Numbered from the stretch's first letter, positions 44,306 to 55,802 are shown. The stretch: DNA of 64,000 bases from Plantibacter sp. ME-Dv--P-122b (GCF_030209375.1 NZ_JARVSC010000006.1:62001-126000); one strand, 5' to 3'. Numbers and translations: made by a program. Notes: generated from the letters alone by a model not told the origin.

Positions 44306-45091
44306 GTGATGACGAGGCATTCCGCACCGGTGGACGGCTTCCTGTACGGCGTCTACGCACGGCGCCTCCGGAAGGCGCTGACTCCGCAGACGCTGCCGCA
44401 CCATGTCGCGATGATCATCGACGGCAACCGGCGGTGGGCCAAGCAGCTCGGGTACGACACCGCGGCGCACGGCCACCGGGCCGGTGCGGCGAAGATGCGC
44501 GAGTTCCTGACCTGGTGCGACGACCTCGGTATCGGCGTCGTCACCCTGTACCTGCTGTCGAGCGACAACCTGGTGAACCGCGCACCGGACGAGCTGGATG
44601 ACCTCGTCGACATCATCGCCGATCTCGCCGAGGGGTTGTCGCACTACCGTGACTGGCGCGTGAAGCACGTCGGTTCGAGCGAGGGGCTCCCGGAGTCGTT
44701 GCGCACGGCGTTGACGAGCGCCGAGGAGCGCACGGCCGATCGATCCGGCATGCACATCAACCTCGCGGTCGGCTACGGCGGCCGCACTGAGATCGTGGAC
44801 GCGATGCGCGCGATCGTCGCCAAGCACCACCTCGAGGGTCGGAGCCTGGAAGACCTCGCAGCGTTGCTCACCCCCGACCTCATCGGCGAGCACCTCTACA
44901 CGGGAGGCCAGCCCGATCCCGACCTCGTCATCCGCACCAGCGGCGAACAGCGGATGAGCGACTTCATGCTCTGGCAGAGCGCCCACAGCGAGTTCTACTT
45001 CGTCGAAGCGCTCGGGCCCGACCTCCGCGAGGTCGACTTCCTGCGCGCCCTCCGCGACTTCTCCAGGCGGCAGCGGCGGTTCGGCGGATGA
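44306..45091 (+). CDS. Short-chain cis-prenyl transferase (Z-FPP synthase-like)
   Basis: 261 residues of the UppS family. The pyrophosphate-binding Asp is D39 in MIIDGNRRWAKQLG. Later motifs are VTLYLLSSDNL, INLAVGYGGRTEIVDA, and RTSGEQRMSDFMLWQSAHSEFYF. The N-terminal GFLYGVYARRLRKAL and the LYLLSSDNL motif resemble M. tuberculosis Rv1086, which makes Z,E-farnesyl diphosphate for the decaprenyl carrier, rather than the longer-product Rv2361c. Its neighbours match Rv1082-Rv1086. It overlaps the next gene by 4 bases. Confidence 0.9.
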   Translation: MMTRHSAPVDGFLYGVYARRLRKALTPQTLPHHVAMIIDGNRRWAKQLGYDTAAHGHRAGAAKMREFLTWCDDLGIGVVTLYLLSSDNLVNRAPDELDDLVDIIADLAEGLSHYRDWRVKHVGSSEGLPESLRTALTSAEERTADRSGMHINLAVGYGGRTEIVDAMRAIVAKHHLEGRSLEDLAALLTPDLIGEHLYTGGQPDPDLVIRTSGEQRMSDFMLWQSAHSEFYFVEALGPDLREVDFLRALRDFSRRQRRFGG

Positions 45092-46254
45092 GCCGGTCCA
45101 TGCCCGCCTCGGAGCCGGATGAGCCGGAGACGGCGTCCCGGTTGGAGATGTTCCAAGCGGGATTCGGTGAGGTCTCCGGCTATCTCAACTACGGCAGCGT
45201 CGGTCCGTTGGCCGAATCCGTCGTCCTCGAGGCCGCCCGCTGGAACGATGTGCTCGCGAGTGCGACCCCCGGCACGCTCGGCGCGGTCGACGGTCAGGAC
45301 GAACGGATGCGGACCGCCGTCGGGACGCTCACCGGGTTCCGAGCCGACCAGGTCGTCGCCCAGCCCAACACCTCGCAGGGCCTCATGCACGCGATGTTCG
45401 GCCTGAGCGGCACGGTCCTGCTCTCCCGCCTGGAATACCCCACGCTGCCGCTCGCCGCGGAGCGGGCCGCCGAGCACCGACACCTGCTCACGCCGAGATG
45501 GCTCGAGACGCGACGCGGACACGTGACGGCCGAGAGCGTGCGCGCGCAGCTCGACGACACCGTCACCGCCGTGGCCGTGAGCCTCGTCGACTACCGCACC
45601 GGCTACGTCTGCGACCTCGAAGCCGTTCGCGAGGTGATCGGCGACCGCCTCCTGATCGTCGACGCCATCCAGGGCTTCGGTGTGGTCGACGCCCCCTACG
45701 CCGTCGCCGACGTGGTCGCCTCGGGTGGGCAGAAGTGGATGCGCGCAGGCTGGGGCACCGGATTCCTCGCTCTGAGCGACCGCGCCGTCGAGCGACTCGA
45801 GCCGGTCTTCTCGGGCGTGACCGGCACCGACGAGGCCTGGCCGTTCAGCGCGACGCCGGCACCGAGTCGATCGGCGCGGGCGTACTCGATCACCAGGCCC
45901 GACCCGCTCGCGGCGGCGCGGTTCGCGGCGTCCCTGGAGGACACGGTCGCCGTCGGGACCGCGACGGTCCACGCCGCGATCGCCGAGCTCACGGCCGAGG
46001 TGATCGAGCTCGCGGACGAGCTCGGTGTCGCGGTGGTCTCGTCGCGGGACGAGCACGAACGCGCGGGCATCGTCGTCCTGGAGCCGGAGGAGTCCGTCCT
46101 CGACACGCTGTGGACCTCGCTCGAGAACCACGGTGTCACCGCGACGATGCGCGCGGGCGCCGTGCGACTCAGCGTGCACGCCGGTACCAGTCGGCAGACG
46201 CTCGATCAGCTGCGCGGCGCGCTGCTCTCGTTCGCGACGGCCGCGAGCTACTGA
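45088..46254 (+). CDS. Class V aminotransferase-fold PLP enzyme
   Basis: 388 residues of fold type I. It has GYLNYGSVGPL at the start and the PLP Lys in ASGGQKWMRAGWGTGFLAL near residue 215. The partner Asp is in LLIVDAIQGFGV, and the C-terminal region (TLWTSLENHGVTATMRAGAVRLSVH) matches cysteine desulfurase/kynureninase/isopenicillin-epimerase relatives. No specific substrate can be assigned. Translationally coupled (ATGA) to the prenyl synthase. Confidence 0.88.
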   Translation: MSRSMPASEPDEPETASRLEMFQAGFGEVSGYLNYGSVGPLAESVVLEAARWNDVLASATPGTLGAVDGQDERMRTAVGTLTGFRADQVVAQPNTSQGLMHAMFGLSGTVLLSRLEYPTLPLAAERAAEHRHLLTPRWLETRRGHVTAESVRAQLDDTVTAVAVSLVDYRTGYVCDLEAVREVIGDRLLIVDAIQGFGVVDAPYAVADVVASGGQKWMRAGWGTGFLALSDRAVERLEPVFSGVTGTDEAWPFSATPAPSRSARAYSITRPDPLAAARFAASLEDTVAVGTATVHAAIAELTAEVIELADELGVAVVSSRDEHERAGIVVLEPEESVLDTLWTSLENHGVTATMRAGAVRLSVHAGTSRQTLDQLRGALLSFATAASY

Positions 46255-46388
46255 GCCGTCGTCCGACCACCGGCGGGCCAGGAGACGGCCCCCATCTGTT
46301 CACCTCCCCGTAACAGGACACGGGGCGTGTCGTCGCGTCGATGTCGGCGGCCGGACGTACGTTCATCTCATCGGGCATGGAGCCCGGT

Positions 46389-46465
46389 CGAGACGGCCAC
46401 ACAAGTTCGGCTCGAAACCCTGCAGGCGGCCGTTTCGCACAGTGATCCGAGCATCAGATGCTCGG
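46389..46465 (+). promoter_or_regulatory. Structured phoH leader
   Basis: A 10-bp stem (46389-46398 with 46428-46437, one G-U) is followed by the perfect palindromic hairpin CCGAGCAT-CAG-ATGCTCGG (46447-46465) that ends 13 bases before the chosen start. Confidence 0.45.
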
Positions 46466-46478
46466 GGTGGGAGTGGTT

Positions 46479-47882
46479 GTGGCCTCGCGAGAAATCCAGA
46501 ACACGTCAGCCGGGACCGAGACGCGGGACGCGTCGACGAGACCGAGCCGGCGACCCGCCGACCACACGGCGAGCGGAGGAGATCAGGCGCAGGCCGAGAT
46601 CACCTACGTGCTCGACACCTCCGTGCTGCTGTCGGACCCCAAGGCGCTCTTCCGGTTCGCCGAGCATGCCGTCGTCATCCCGGTCGTCGTCATCAGCGAG
46701 CTCGAGGGCAAGCGCAACGACCCCGAGATCGGCTACTTCGCGCGTCAGGCGCTCCGCATCCTCGACGAGCTCCGCATCGAGCACGAACGCCTCGACTTCC
46801 CGATCCCCGTCGGTGACGGCGGGTCCCTGCGGGTCGAACTCAACCACTCGAGCATGGCCTCACTGCCGTCCGGTCTCCAGCTCGGCGACAACGACTCGCG
46901 CATCCTCGCGGTCGCGCTGAACCTGGCGAACGACGGCCTGACGGTCACGGTCGTGTCCAAGGACCTGCCGCTGCGCGTCAAGGCGGCGTCCATCGGTCTG
47001 CAGGCGGAGGAGTACCGGGCGGAACTCGCGGTCGACTCCGGCTGGACGGGCATGTCCGAGATCACCCTCGGCTCCGAGGACATGAGCACGCTGTGGGAGC
47101 GCGAGGAGGGGACGACGCCGATCATCGAGGACCTGCCGATCAACACGGGCCTCGTGATCCACTCCGACCGGGGATCCGCACTCGGGCGGGTCACGGGCAA
47201 GCGCAGCTACAAGCTCGTCCGCGGCGACCGCGACGTCTTCGGTCTGCACGGACGCTCGGCCGAGCAGCGGCTCGCGATCGACCTCCTGCTCGACCCCGAG
47301 ATCGGGATCCTCTCGCTAGGAGGTCGAGCAGGGACGGGGAAGTCCGCGCTCGCCCTCTGCGCGGGTCTGGAGGCCGTCCTCGAGCGACAGGCGCACAAGA
47401 AGATCATGGTGTTCCGCCCGCTGTACGCGGTCGGCGGCCAGGAGCTCGGGTACCTGCCCGGCGATCAGGGCGAGAAGATGAACCCCTGGGGGCAGGCGAT
47501 CTTCGACACGCTCGGCGCGGTCGTCTCGCAGAACGTGCTCGACGAGGTGGTGGAGCGGGGGATCCTCGAGGTGCTCCCGCTGACGCACATCCGCGGCCGG
47601 TCGCTCCACGACGCCTTCGTGATCGTCGATGAGGCCCAGTCGCTCGAGCGCAACGTCCTCCTCACGGTCCTCAGCCGGATCGGGCAGAACTCGCGGGTCG
47701 TCCTCACGCACGACGTCGCCCAGCGCGACAACCTGCGCGTCGGCCGACACGACGGCGTCGCCTCGGTGATCGAGACGCTCAAGGGGCACCCGCTGTTCGC
47801 ACACGTCACGCTGACGCGTTCGGAGCGCTCGGCCATCGCGGCACTCGTGACCGAGATGCTCGAAGGGAACGAACTGGCCTAG
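46479..47882 (+). CDS. phoH: PIN-PhoH ATPase (PhoH2)
   Basis: About 467 residues: an N-terminal PIN ribonuclease domain ([19 protein letters not shown], acidic residues in [13 protein letters not shown] and [14 protein letters not shown]) fused to a PhoH P-loop domain (Walker [12 protein letters not shown] near 281, Walker B VIVDEAQS near 383). In actinobacteria this fusion acts as an RNA helicase/nuclease. I chose GTG 46479, with GGGAG 5 bases upstream. ATG 46458, seven codons earlier, is buried in a perfect 8-bp hairpin. Confidence 0.93.
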   Translation: MASREIQNTSAGTETRDASTRPSRRPADHTASGGDQAQAEITYVLDTSVLLSDPKALFRFAEHAVVIPVVVISELEGKRNDPEIGYFARQALRILDELRIEHERLDFPIPVGDGGSLRVELNHSSMASLPSGLQLGDNDSRILAVALNLANDGLTVTVVSKDLPLRVKAASIGLQAEEYRAELAVDSGWTGMSEITLGSEDMSTLWEREEGTTPIIEDLPINTGLVIHSDRGSALGRVTGKRSYKLVRGDRDVFGLHGRSAEQRLAIDLLLDPEIGILSLGGRAGTGKSALALCAGLEAVLERQAHKKIMVFRPLYAVGGQELGYLPGDQGEKMNPWGQAIFDTLGAVVSQNVLDEVVERGILEVLPLTHIRGRSLHDAFVIVDEAQSLERNVLLTVLSRIGQNSRVVLTHDVAQRDNLRVGRHDGVASVIETLKGHPLFAHVTLTRSERSAIAALVTEMLEGNELA

Positions 47883-47889
47883 CGGCCGT

Positions 47890-47922
47890 CGGCGGAGCGG
47901 GCTCGCGAGGCTCGCTCCGCCG
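47890..47922 (+). terminator. Terminator of phoH
   Basis: A 13-bp stem (one G-U pair) with a 7-base loop just after the phoH stop. Confidence 0.8.
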
Positions 47923-47970
47923 GCTCCGACCGCCTGTGGAGAACGCCGAAGGCCGGCATGAGGATCCTCC

Positions 47971-47976
47971 TATCCT
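47971..47976 (+). promoter_or_regulatory. -10 hexamer, leaderless A24 peptidase promoter
   Basis: TATCCT ends exactly 6 bases before ATG 47983. Confidence 0.58.
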
Positions 47977-47982
47977 GACGGG

Positions 47983-48564
47983 ATGCCCTCGCGACCGACT
48001 TCCACCGGCAGGCGGCTCCGCCCGCGTGTCGCTACCGCGGCGATGGCCGGCTCGACGCTGCTGCTCGTGGCCGTCACGGTGGCCCGGCTCGGCCCCGACC
48101 CGCGTCCGGTCGTCATCGTGCTCGCATGGCTCGCGTGCATCACGCCGCCGCTCGTGCGCATCGACATCGCGGAGCGGCGGCTCCCGAACCGTCTCGTGCT
48201 GCCGGCGCTCGCCATCGCGGTGCCGGTCAGCGCGGTCGATGCAGCGGTGCGTCAGATGCCCCTGCTCGAACCGCTCCTGATGGGGTTCGCGGTCGGCGCC
48301 GTCCTGTACGCGTGCGCCCTCTTCGGAGGGCTGGGCATGGGGGACGTGAAGCTCGGCGCGCTGCTCGGCCTCGCGGCCGGCTGCTTCGGGACGTCCGCGG
48401 TACTGCTCTTCGCGGTGGTGTCGGTCTCCTCGGCCGGCCTCACGGGCGCGGTCGTCGTGCTTCTCGCACGCTCACGTGGTGGCTCCGCCGGTTGGCGCAC
48501 GCGCATCCCGCTCGGCCCGTTCCTGCTCCTCGGCTGCTGGTGCGCCATCGCCGCCTCGGCGTGA
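47983..48564 (+). CDS. A24 prepilin peptidase (short form)
   Basis: 193 residues with about six membrane helices. The two catalytic Asp are in RIDIAERRLPN near 58-68 and GMGDVKLGALLGLAAG near 119. It lacks the N-terminal cysteine/methyltransferase domain of PilD, as TadV/CpaA-like and actinobacterial forms do. It would cleave type IV pilin-like leaders, but no pilin gene lies in the window. It sits alone between phoH and fumC. Confidence 0.9.
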   Translation: MPSRPTSTGRRLRPRVATAAMAGSTLLLVAVTVARLGPDPRPVVIVLAWLACITPPLVRIDIAERRLPNRLVLPALAIAVPVSAVDAAVRQMPLLEPLLMGFAVGAVLYACALFGGLGMGDVKLGALLGLAAGCFGTSAVLLFAVVSVSSAGLTGAVVVLLARSRGGSAGWRTRIPLGPFLLLGCWCAIAASA

Positions 48565-48578
48565 CCGCTCGGACGGAG

Positions 48579-48611
48579 ACGGCCCCGGGACCGCGAGGGT
48601 TCCGGGGCCGT
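48579..48611. terminator. Bidirectional terminator between the A24 peptidase gene and fumC
   Basis: A perfect 11-bp stem with a 10-base loop between convergent genes. Confidence 0.8.
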
Positions 48612-48636
48612 TCGGTCGTTCGACGAGCGGGTCGAC

Positions 48637-50040
48637 TCAGCCGGGGTGCGTCATCGAGAGGACGTCGAGCGCCGTGTCGAGCTGCTCCTCCGTGATCTCG
48701 CCGCGCTCGACGAATCCGAGGTCGACGACGGCCTCGCGGACGGTCAGTCCCTTCGCGACGGAGTGCTTGGCGATCTTCGCCGCCGACTCGTAACCGATGA
48801 TCTTGTTCAGCGGGGTGACGATCGATGGCGAGGAGCCGGCGAGTGCCGCCGCGCGGTCGAGGTTGGCCTCGAGGCCGTCGACGGTCTTGTCGGCGAGGAC
48901 CCGGGTCGCGTTCGACAGGAGACGGATGCTCTCGAGGAGCGCCGTACCCATGACCGGGATCGCCACGTTGAGCTCGAAGGAGCCCGAGGCACCGGCCCAG
49001 GCGATGGTCGCGTCGTTGCCGATGACCCGCGCGCCGACCATCAGGACGGCCTCCGGGATCACGGGGTTCACCTTGCCGGGCATGATCGAGGATCCCGGCT
49101 GCAGGTCGGGGATGTGCAGCTCGCCGAGACCGGTGTTCGGGCCGGAGCCCATCCAGCGGAGATCGTTGCAGATCTTCGTGAGGCTCACCGCGATGACCCG
49201 GAGGGCTCCCGAGGCGTCGACGAGTCCGTCGCGTGCGCCCTGGGCCTCGAAGTGGTCCTGGGCCTCGGTGATGGGCAGCTCGGTCTCCTGAGCGAGCAGC
49301 TCGATGACGAGCTGCGGGAAGCCCTTCGGCGTGTTGATGCCGGTGCCCGTCGCGGTGCCGCCGAGCGGGACCTCTGCGACGCGGGGGAGCGCCGTGCGCA
49401 CGCGCTCGATGCCGAGACGCATCTGGCGGGCGTAGCCACCGAACTCCTGGCCGAGGGTGACCGGCGTGGCGTCCATGAGGTGCGTCCGGCCGGGCTTCAC
49501 CGCGGTCTTCCACAGCTCGGCCTTGCGCTCGAGCGACACCGCCAGGTGGTCGAGGGCCGGGATGAGGTCGTCGATGAGGGCGCTCGTGACCGCGATGTGC
49601 ACCGAGGTCGGGAAGACGTCGTTGGAGGACTGCGAGGCGTTGACGTGGTCGTTCGGGTGCACCGGGCTGCCGAGGCGGGCGCTCGCGAGCGTGGCGAGGA
49701 CCTCGTTCATGTTCATGTTCGACGAGGTGCCGCTGCCGGTCTGGTAGGTGTCGACCGGGAACTGCGCGTCGTGCGCGCCGGTGATGACCTCGTCGGCCGC
49801 AGCGGCGATCGCGTCGGCGACACCCTGGTCGAGGACGCCGAGCTTGGCGTTGGCGAGTGCCGCGGACTTCTTGATCCGGGCCAGCGAGGCGATCTGCGCC
49901 GACTCGAGCCCGCTGCCCGAGATCGGGAAGTTCTCGACGGCCCGCTGTGTCTGCGCACCGTAGAGCGCGTTCGCGGGGACCCGCACCTCGCCCATGGTGT
50001 CGTGTTCGATGCGGTACTCGGTTGCTGAGGTGTCTACCAC
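48637..50040 (-). CDS. fumC: Class II fumarate hydratase
   Basis: Interconverts fumarate and malate in the TCA cycle. 467 residues. Key motifs are [22 protein letters not shown], the substrate-binding [30 protein letters not shown], the catalytic loop [12 protein letters not shown], and [10 protein letters not shown]. The GTG has AAGGAG 7 bases upstream. It is the last gene of the leftward xseA operon, with a 67-base gap after the carbonic anhydrase gene, so an internal promoter is possible. Confidence 0.97.
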   Translation of the reverse strand: MVDTSATEYRIEHDTMGEVRVPANALYGAQTQRAVENFPISGSGLESAQIASLARIKKSAALANAKLGVLDQGVADAIAAAADEVITGAHDAQFPVDTYQTGSGTSSNMNMNEVLATLASARLGSPVHPNDHVNASQSSNDVFPTSVHIAVTSALIDDLIPALDHLAVSLERKAELWKTAVKPGRTHLMDATPVTLGQEFGGYARQMRLGIERVRTALPRVAEVPLGGTATGTGINTPKGFPQLVIELLAQETELPITEAQDHFEAQGARDGLVDASGALRVIAVSLTKICNDLRWMGSGPNTGLGELHIPDLQPGSSIMPGKVNPVIPEAVLMVGARVIGNDATIAWAGASGSFELNVAIPVMGTALLESIRLLSNATRVLADKTVDGLEANLDRAAALAGSSPSIVTPLNKIIGYESAAKIAKHSVAKGLTVREAVVDLGFVERGEITEEQLDTALDVLSMTHPG

Positions 50041-50107
50041 GCTGTTCGTTCTCCTTCGTGCGATTGCGGTGGTGCTGCGCTCGACCGGTCGGTGAGCGGG
50101 GTGGAGG

Positions 50108-50749
50108 TCATTCGGGGACGGTGACGTCGCCGATCACGATGTCGGCGACGGCGGTGCCCTCGAGGAGCTTGTAGTTCGCGCCGATGATGGCGACCGTCCC
50201 GGCCGCCACGGCGTCGCTGATGAGCTCGGAGCGCGAGACGACCTCCATGACGGTGCGACGGAGGTGGCGTCGTCCGACCTCGGAGGTATCGACGGATGCG
50301 GCGTCGATCGGTGCAGGGCCGGCGACCGCACTCACAGCGGGGACGATCTGCTGGATCAGCTGGTCGATGTACGGGGGGAGCGGGGTGGCGTCCTCGATCT
50401 GCGAGTCGATCGCCGCGCGGACGGCGCCGCACTCGTCGTGCGCGAGCACGAGGATGAGTGGGACCTGCAGGACGCCGACGGCGTACTCCAGAGTACCGAG
50501 CACCGAGTCGGAGACGATCTGGCCGGCGTTGCGGACGACGAAGAGGTCGCCGAGTCCCTTGTCGAAGATGATCTCGGCCGCGAGGCGGGAGTCGGAGCAG
50601 CCGAAGATGACCGCCTCCGGGGCCTGGGAGTGCGCGAGGGTGGCGCGGCGTTCGACGTCCTGGCGGGGGTGGGCGGGCTGACCGGCGACGAACCGCGCGT
50701 TCCCGCGCTGCATCTCGCGCCAGACGGCACCGGGGCGCTTCTGGGTCAT
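50108..50749 (-). CDS. Beta-class carbonic anhydrase
   Basis: Interconverts CO2 and bicarbonate. 213 residues with the zinc site C51-S-D53-S-R55 and H104-x-x-C107 (AHDECGA), all ligands present. The ATG overlaps the DUF4245 stop (ATGA). Located between DUF4245 and fumC, it could provide bicarbonate for anaplerosis, which is inference. Confidence 0.95.
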   Translation of the reverse strand: MTQKRPGAVWREMQRGNARFVAGQPAHPRQDVERRATLAHSQAPEAVIFGCSDSRLAAEIIFDKGLGDLFVVRNAGQIVSDSVLGTLEYAVGVLQVPLILVLAHDECGAVRAAIDSQIEDATPLPPYIDQLIQQIVPAVSAVAGPAPIDAASVDTSEVGRRHLRRTVMEVVSRSELISDAVAAGTVAIIGANYKLLEGTAVADIVIGDVTVPE

Positions 50750-51441
50750 TCGGAGTCCGTTTCTGCAGGGGCGCCCGACGGCGCGTCGAGGTTGGCGGCG
50801 ACCCCGGTGCGCACGGACCGTGCGACATCGAGGACGTACTCGGGCTTCGCCGTGCCGAACACGGCGATCGTGCTCCGACCGGCGACGGTCGACAGGGCGT
50901 AGGCGACGTTGCCGTCGTCGGAGCCGCTGCCGTTCGCGTATTCGACCCACTCGACGCCGTCGATCGTGACGGTTCCGGTGGGGCGGGCTTCGTCGAGCTC
51001 GGCGAGGAGCCAGGTGTCGTTGGCGTCCACGCCTTGGACGAGACCGACGAACTCGTCGTCGGGGGAGATGAGTCCGACGTTCCAGGAGCGGATGTCGGGC
51101 GTGCCGGCGACCGGTGAGGCTGCGGTGCGGACGTCGGCGTAGTTGCTGCCCCAGTCGTCGCCGAGCTCGGGGGTGAGGAGCGGGACGGGGAGGTCGGGCT
51201 GCGCCTGGCCGGCGAGCTGCGCGTAGTCGACGGTCGGGCGTTCCGGGGCCTCACCTCGGGGCACGGCGAGCACGATCACGACCACGAGGCCGACCGTGGC
51301 CAGGAGCGACAGGACGAGGTTGTTGACGGTCTTGCGCGAGCGGTACAGGCGGGAGTTCTCCGCCTTGCGGTCGGCGGTCTCCTGCGGCGTCTCGGGGCGG
51401 CCGAGCTCGGCCACGACGCGCGGCGGCTTGGTGTCCTTCAC
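50746..51441 (-). CDS. DUF4245 membrane protein
   Basis: 231 residues: a cytosolic N-terminus with [20 protein letters not shown], one membrane helix ([20 protein letters not shown]), then an extracellular domain containing [13 protein letters not shown] and [18 protein letters not shown]. It belongs to DUF4245, found next to xseB and glpX or fum in actinobacteria (Rv1100 in M. tuberculosis). The GTG overlaps the xseB stop (GTGA). Function unknown. Confidence 0.9.
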   Translation of the reverse strand: MKDTKPPRVVAELGRPETPQETADRKAENSRLYRSRKTVNNLVLSLLATVGLVVVIVLAVPRGEAPERPTVDYAQLAGQAQPDLPVPLLTPELGDDWGSNYADVRTAASPVAGTPDIRSWNVGLISPDDEFVGLVQGVDANDTWLLAELDEARPTGTVTIDGVEWVEYANGSGSDDGNVAYALSTVAGRSTIAVFGTAKPEYVLDVARSVRTGVAANLDAPSGAPAETDSE

Positions 51442-51674
51442 TGCGATGCGTCCGGAGTGCCGGATCCGAGCTGGGCGGCGCGAGCCGCGTCCAACCGTGC
51501 CTTCGCGCCGATCAGCCACTCCTCGCAGCGCTGGGCGAGCTGTTCACCGCGCTCCCAGAGCCGGAGGGAGTCCTCGAGCGACGCCGAGCCCTGCTCCAGC
51601 TCGGACACGACACGCACGAGCTCGTCGCGTGCCTGCTCATAGCTGAGCTCCTGGACATCGGAGGGGGTTGGCAT
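51438..51674 (-). CDS. xseB: Exodeoxyribonuclease VII small subunit
   Basis: 78 residues, two helices forming the XseB coiled unit: [42 protein letters not shown]. Four or more copies decorate XseA. It starts 9 bases after xseA and its stop overlaps DUF4245. Confidence 0.96.
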   Translation of the reverse strand: MPTPSDVQELSYEQARDELVRVVSELEQGSASLEDSLRLWERGEQLAQRCEEWLIGAKARLDAARAAQLGSGTPDASQ

Positions 51675-51683
51675 GCTTCTATC

Positions 51684-52943
51684 CTATTCGTCGTCGGTCC
51701 TGGCGGCAGCCGAGGCCGGGCCGGTACTGGAGGCGCCGATCGCGCCGGAGGCGAGGGTGACCAGGAGCTCCGTCCCGGCGGGGGCGTCGCCCTCCGCACG
51801 GATGACCGCGCCGCCAGGGACGCCGGCCTCCGGGTCCGCTCGCTGGACGATGGCGTAGCCGCGGTCGAGCGTGCGCTGCGGTGACAGGGCGCGGAGGTGC
51901 GCGCGGAGTTCCGCCACTTCGCGCTGGGAGCGCTCGACGGCGCGGTCGATCAGCTCGGCACCCCTCGCGACCGTCCGGGTCAGCTCGTCGGCCCGTGAGT
52001 CGACGATCCAGGACGGGTCGGCGAGCGCGGGACGGGTGCGGAGGGTCGCGAGTCGGTCGATCTCGTGACCGAGCAGCGAGGTCACCCGGGAGGACAACCG
52101 GACCCGTGCCTGCTGCACGCGTGCGAACTCCTCCGCGACGTCGGGGACGACCCGCTTGGCGGCGTCGGTCGGCGTGGAGGCGCGGAGGTCGGCGACGTCG
52201 TCGAGCAGCGGGCGGTCCGCCTCGTGGCCGATGGCGCTCACGAGGGGCGTGGTGCAGGCGGCCGCGGCACGGACCACGCGTTCGTCGCTGAACCCGAGGA
52301 GGTTCTGGAAGTCGCCACCGCCACGCGCGACGATGATGACGTCGACCTCGGGGTCGGCGTCGAGCGTCTGCAGGGCGCTCACGACGTCGCCGGGGGTGCG
52401 GTCGCCCTGGACGGCGGCGTGGACGACGCGGAACCGGACCGACGGCCAGCGCAGTTCCGCGTTGCGCAGGACGTCCTTCTCGGCGTCGGAGTCCTTGCCG
52501 GTGACGAGCCCGATGCACTGCGGGAGGAACGGGAGCGGCCGCTTGCGCGACGCGTCGAAGAGCCCCTCCTCGGCGAGCTGCCGACGGAGTCGTTCGAGTC
52601 GCTCGAGGAGGTCGCCGATGCCGACGTGCTTCATCGCCATGACCTGCATGGTGAGCGTGCCGCCCTTGAGCCAGTAGTTCGGCTTGACCAACGCGACCAC
52701 GTGGTCGCCCTGCTTCAGATCGGCGGGGATCTTCGCCCGGACGGACGACCAGATGGTGAACCCGACCGTCGCATCGATCTCGAGGTCTTTGAGCTTGCCG
52801 TAGACGTTGCCGCCCGAGGCGCCCCACTGCGTGATCTCGCCCTCGACCCAGACCGTGCCGAGACGGTCGATGTAGTCGCGGAGCTTCGTGCCGAGGAGCG
52901 CGACCGGCCAGGGGGCTTCCATGGTGGCCGGTGCATCGCTCAT
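51684..52943 (-). CDS. xseA: Exodeoxyribonuclease VII large subunit
   Basis: Degrades single-stranded DNA from both ends. 419 residues: an N-terminal OB fold (WVEGEITQWGASGGNVYGKLKD), the catalytic Exonuc_VII_L domain with IGLVTGKDSDAEKDVLRN and IIVARGGGDFQNLLGF, ISAIGHEADRPLLDDVAD, then a long helical region that holds XseB. The ATG lies exactly 6 bases after TAGGCT (52950-52955), so this five-gene leftward operon starts leaderless. Confidence 0.97.
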   Translation of the reverse strand: MSDAPATMEAPWPVALLGTKLRDYIDRLGTVWVEGEITQWGASGGNVYGKLKDLEIDATVGFTIWSSVRAKIPADLKQGDHVVALVKPNYWLKGGTLTMQVMAMKHVGIGDLLERLERLRRQLAEEGLFDASRKRPLPFLPQCIGLVTGKDSDAEKDVLRNAELRWPSVRFRVVHAAVQGDRTPGDVVSALQTLDADPEVDVIIVARGGGDFQNLLGFSDERVVRAAAACTTPLVSAIGHEADRPLLDDVADLRASTPTDAAKRVVPDVAEEFARVQQARVRLSSRVTSLLGHEIDRLATLRTRPALADPSWIVDSRADELTRTVARGAELIDRAVERSQREVAELRAHLRALSPQRTLDRGYAIVQRADPEAGVPGGAVIRAEGDAPAGTELLVTLASGAIGASSTGPASAAARTDDE

Positions 52944-52949
52944 CCCTCA

Positions 52950-52955
52950 AGCCTA
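52950..52955 (-). promoter_or_regulatory. -10 hexamer, leaderless xseA operon promoter
   Basis: TAGGCT on the minus strand, exactly 6 bases before the xseA ATG. Confidence 0.6.
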
Positions 52956-53026
52956 GCCGCGAGCACCGACGGCGCGGGGTCGCGGACCACCCGGCCGTTC
53001 ACGGCCGACTCCCGAGCGCTGCCGCG

Positions 53027-53032
53027 TAGAAT
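53027..53032 (+). promoter_or_regulatory. -10 hexamer, leaderless ispH promoter
   Basis: TAGAAT ends exactly 6 bases before GTG 53039; no Shine-Dalgarno. Confidence 0.6.
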
Positions 53033-53038
53033 CCACAC

Positions 53039-54109
53039 GTGACCGATCTCCGCGACGCCCCAGCCATCGGCCTCGGCATGCCGAGGCTCCGACGCATCGC
53101 CGGACGCCTCGCAGACCTCCCCGTCGCCGGCGAGAAGCGCGTCCTGCTCGCCGCCCCGCGTGGCTACTGCGCCGGCGTGGACCGTGCGGTCGTCGCCGTC
53201 GAGAAGGCCCTCGAGCACTATGGCGCGCCGGTGTACGTCCGGAAGCAGATCGTCCACAACGTGCACGTCGTCGACCAGCTCGAGGCCCAGGGCGCGGTGT
53301 TCGTGGAAGAGGTCGACGAGGTGCCCTCCGGCGCCCACATCGTCTTCAGTGCGCATGGCGTCTCGCCCGCCGTGGTCGATGCGGCCGCCGACCGCGGGCT
53401 GCTCGCGATCGACGCCACCTGCCCGCTCGTCACCAAGGTCCACCGCGAGGCCGTGCGCTTCGCCCGCGACGACTACGAGATCCTGCTGATCGGACACGAG
53501 GGGCACGAGGAGGTCGAGGGGACGGCCGGTGAGGCGCCCGACCACGTCACGCTCGTGACGAGCCCGGAGGCCGTCGACGACCTCGTCGTCGCCGACCCGG
53601 ACAAGGTCGTGTGGCTCTCGCAGACCACGCTGTCGGTGGACGAGACCATGGAGACGGTCCGCCGCCTGCGCGAGCGGTTCCCGAAGCTCCAGGATCCGCC
53701 GAGCGACGACATCTGCTACGCGACCCAGAACCGTCAGGTGGCCATCAAGAAGGTCGCCCAGGACGCGGACCTCGTGATCGTGGTCGGGTCGGCGAACTCC
53801 TCGAACTCGGTGCGCCTCGTGGAGGTCGCGCTCGAGTACGGGGCGAAGGCCGCCTACCGCGTCGACTACGCGCACGAGATCCAGCAGGCCTGGCTCGACG
53901 GCGTCGTGACCGTCGGCGTGACGAGCGGCGCCTCCGTTCCGGAGGTCCTCGTCGACGAGGTCCTCGAAGAACTCTCCGGAGCCGGCTACGGCGCGGTGCA
54001 GGAAGTCAAGACGGCCGAGGAGGACCTCATGTTCTCCCTGCCGAAGGAGCTGCGCAAAGACCTTGCCGGCACGACCGATCCGCGCGCCCTGGGAGGGCGT
54101 CGACCATGA
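53039..54109 (+). CDS. ispH: 4-hydroxy-3-methylbut-2-enyl diphosphate reductase
   Basis: Last step of the MEP isoprenoid pathway, making IPP and DMAPP through a 4Fe-4S cluster. 356 residues. The three cluster cysteines are in [12 protein letters not shown] (C44), [11 protein letters not shown] (about C128) and [11 protein letters not shown] (about C226). HGVSP and SNSSNSVRL-like ([10 protein letters not shown]) substrate motifs are present. The first 30 residues are an extra leader compared with E. coli. The start follows TAGAAT by 6 bases. Coupled by ATGA to the next gene; it supplies the prenyl synthase. Confidence 0.97.
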   Translation: MTDLRDAPAIGLGMPRLRRIAGRLADLPVAGEKRVLLAAPRGYCAGVDRAVVAVEKALEHYGAPVYVRKQIVHNVHVVDQLEAQGAVFVEEVDEVPSGAHIVFSAHGVSPAVVDAAADRGLLAIDATCPLVTKVHREAVRFARDDYEILLIGHEGHEEVEGTAGEAPDHVTLVTSPEAVDDLVVADPDKVVWLSQTTLSVDETMETVRRLRERFPKLQDPPSDDICYATQNRQVAIKKVAQDADLVIVVGSANSSNSVRLVEVALEYGAKAAYRVDYAHEIQQAWLDGVVTVGVTSGASVPEVLVDEVLEELSGAGYGAVQEVKTAEEDLMFSLPKELRKDLAGTTDPRALGGRRP

Positions 54110-54714
54110 GCGAATCCCGCCCCCGTCCGCAGTTCGGTGAGTACGCGTCCCCTGAGGAGCAGCGTGCCCGGATCGCCGAGCCCATCGATGAGCAGCGGGC
54201 GGAGGAGCTCGGCATCGCACCGGTCGTCCCCGTCGAGCGGCAACCGCGGCAGCGGCAGGAGCAGACCCTCCGAGAGCAGACGCGAGAGCAGGCGCATGAG
54301 CCTGAGGCTTCGCAGGCGGGCGCTCCGACCGTGGCCGCCAGACGACCCGTCGCCGGAGACCGGATCGCGACGTCGATCCTGCTCGGACTCGGCCTCGTCG
54401 GCCTGATCGTGACCATGCCGGGCCTGCTCGACCTCCCCGGCCTGATCCGCCCCGCACTCGTGCAGATGGGTGTCTCGGGGTACTCCTCGGACGGTCTCGC
54501 GAGCGCCATGGGCATCCTGGCGCTCGGTCTCCAGATCGCCCTGTGGGTGGGCGCCATCATCCTGTCGAGCCGGTCCCTCCGCGCGGGTCGACTGACCTTC
54601 TGGATCCCGCTCGTCGCCGGTGTCGCGGCGAACCTGGTCGTGGTGATCTGTCTCGCCGTGGCCATGGGCGCCGACCCGGCGTTCATGGAGTACGTCCGCT
54701 CGCAGCAGCCGTAG
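54106..54714 (+). CDS. DUF6264-like membrane protein
   Basis: 202 residues: a hydrophilic N-terminal half rich in Arg, Glu, Gln and Pro ([17 protein letters not shown]), then about three to four membrane helices ([56 protein letters not shown]). The [10 protein letters not shown] start is typical of the DUF6264 group in Microbacteriaceae. Overlaps ispH by 4 bases; GGGAGGG lies about 9 bases upstream. Function unknown. Confidence 0.82.
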   Translation: MSESRPRPQFGEYASPEEQRARIAEPIDEQRAEELGIAPVVPVERQPRQRQEQTLREQTREQAHEPEASQAGAPTVAARRPVAGDRIATSILLGLGLVGLIVTMPGLLDLPGLIRPALVQMGVSGYSSDGLASAMGILALGLQIALWVGAIILSSRSLRAGRLTFWIPLVAGVAANLVVVICLAVAMGADPAFMEYVRSQQP

Positions 54715-54728
54715 TCGTCCACACACGG

Positions 54729-54762
54729 AGAACGGGCCCGGCAGCGATGCCGGGCCCGTTCT
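54729..54762. terminator. Bidirectional terminator before fba
   Basis: A perfect 15-bp stem with the tetraloop GCGA, between convergent genes. Confidence 0.87.
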
Positions 54763-54776
54763 GTTGGTGCAGGTGA

Positions 54777-55802
<1,026 letters not shown>

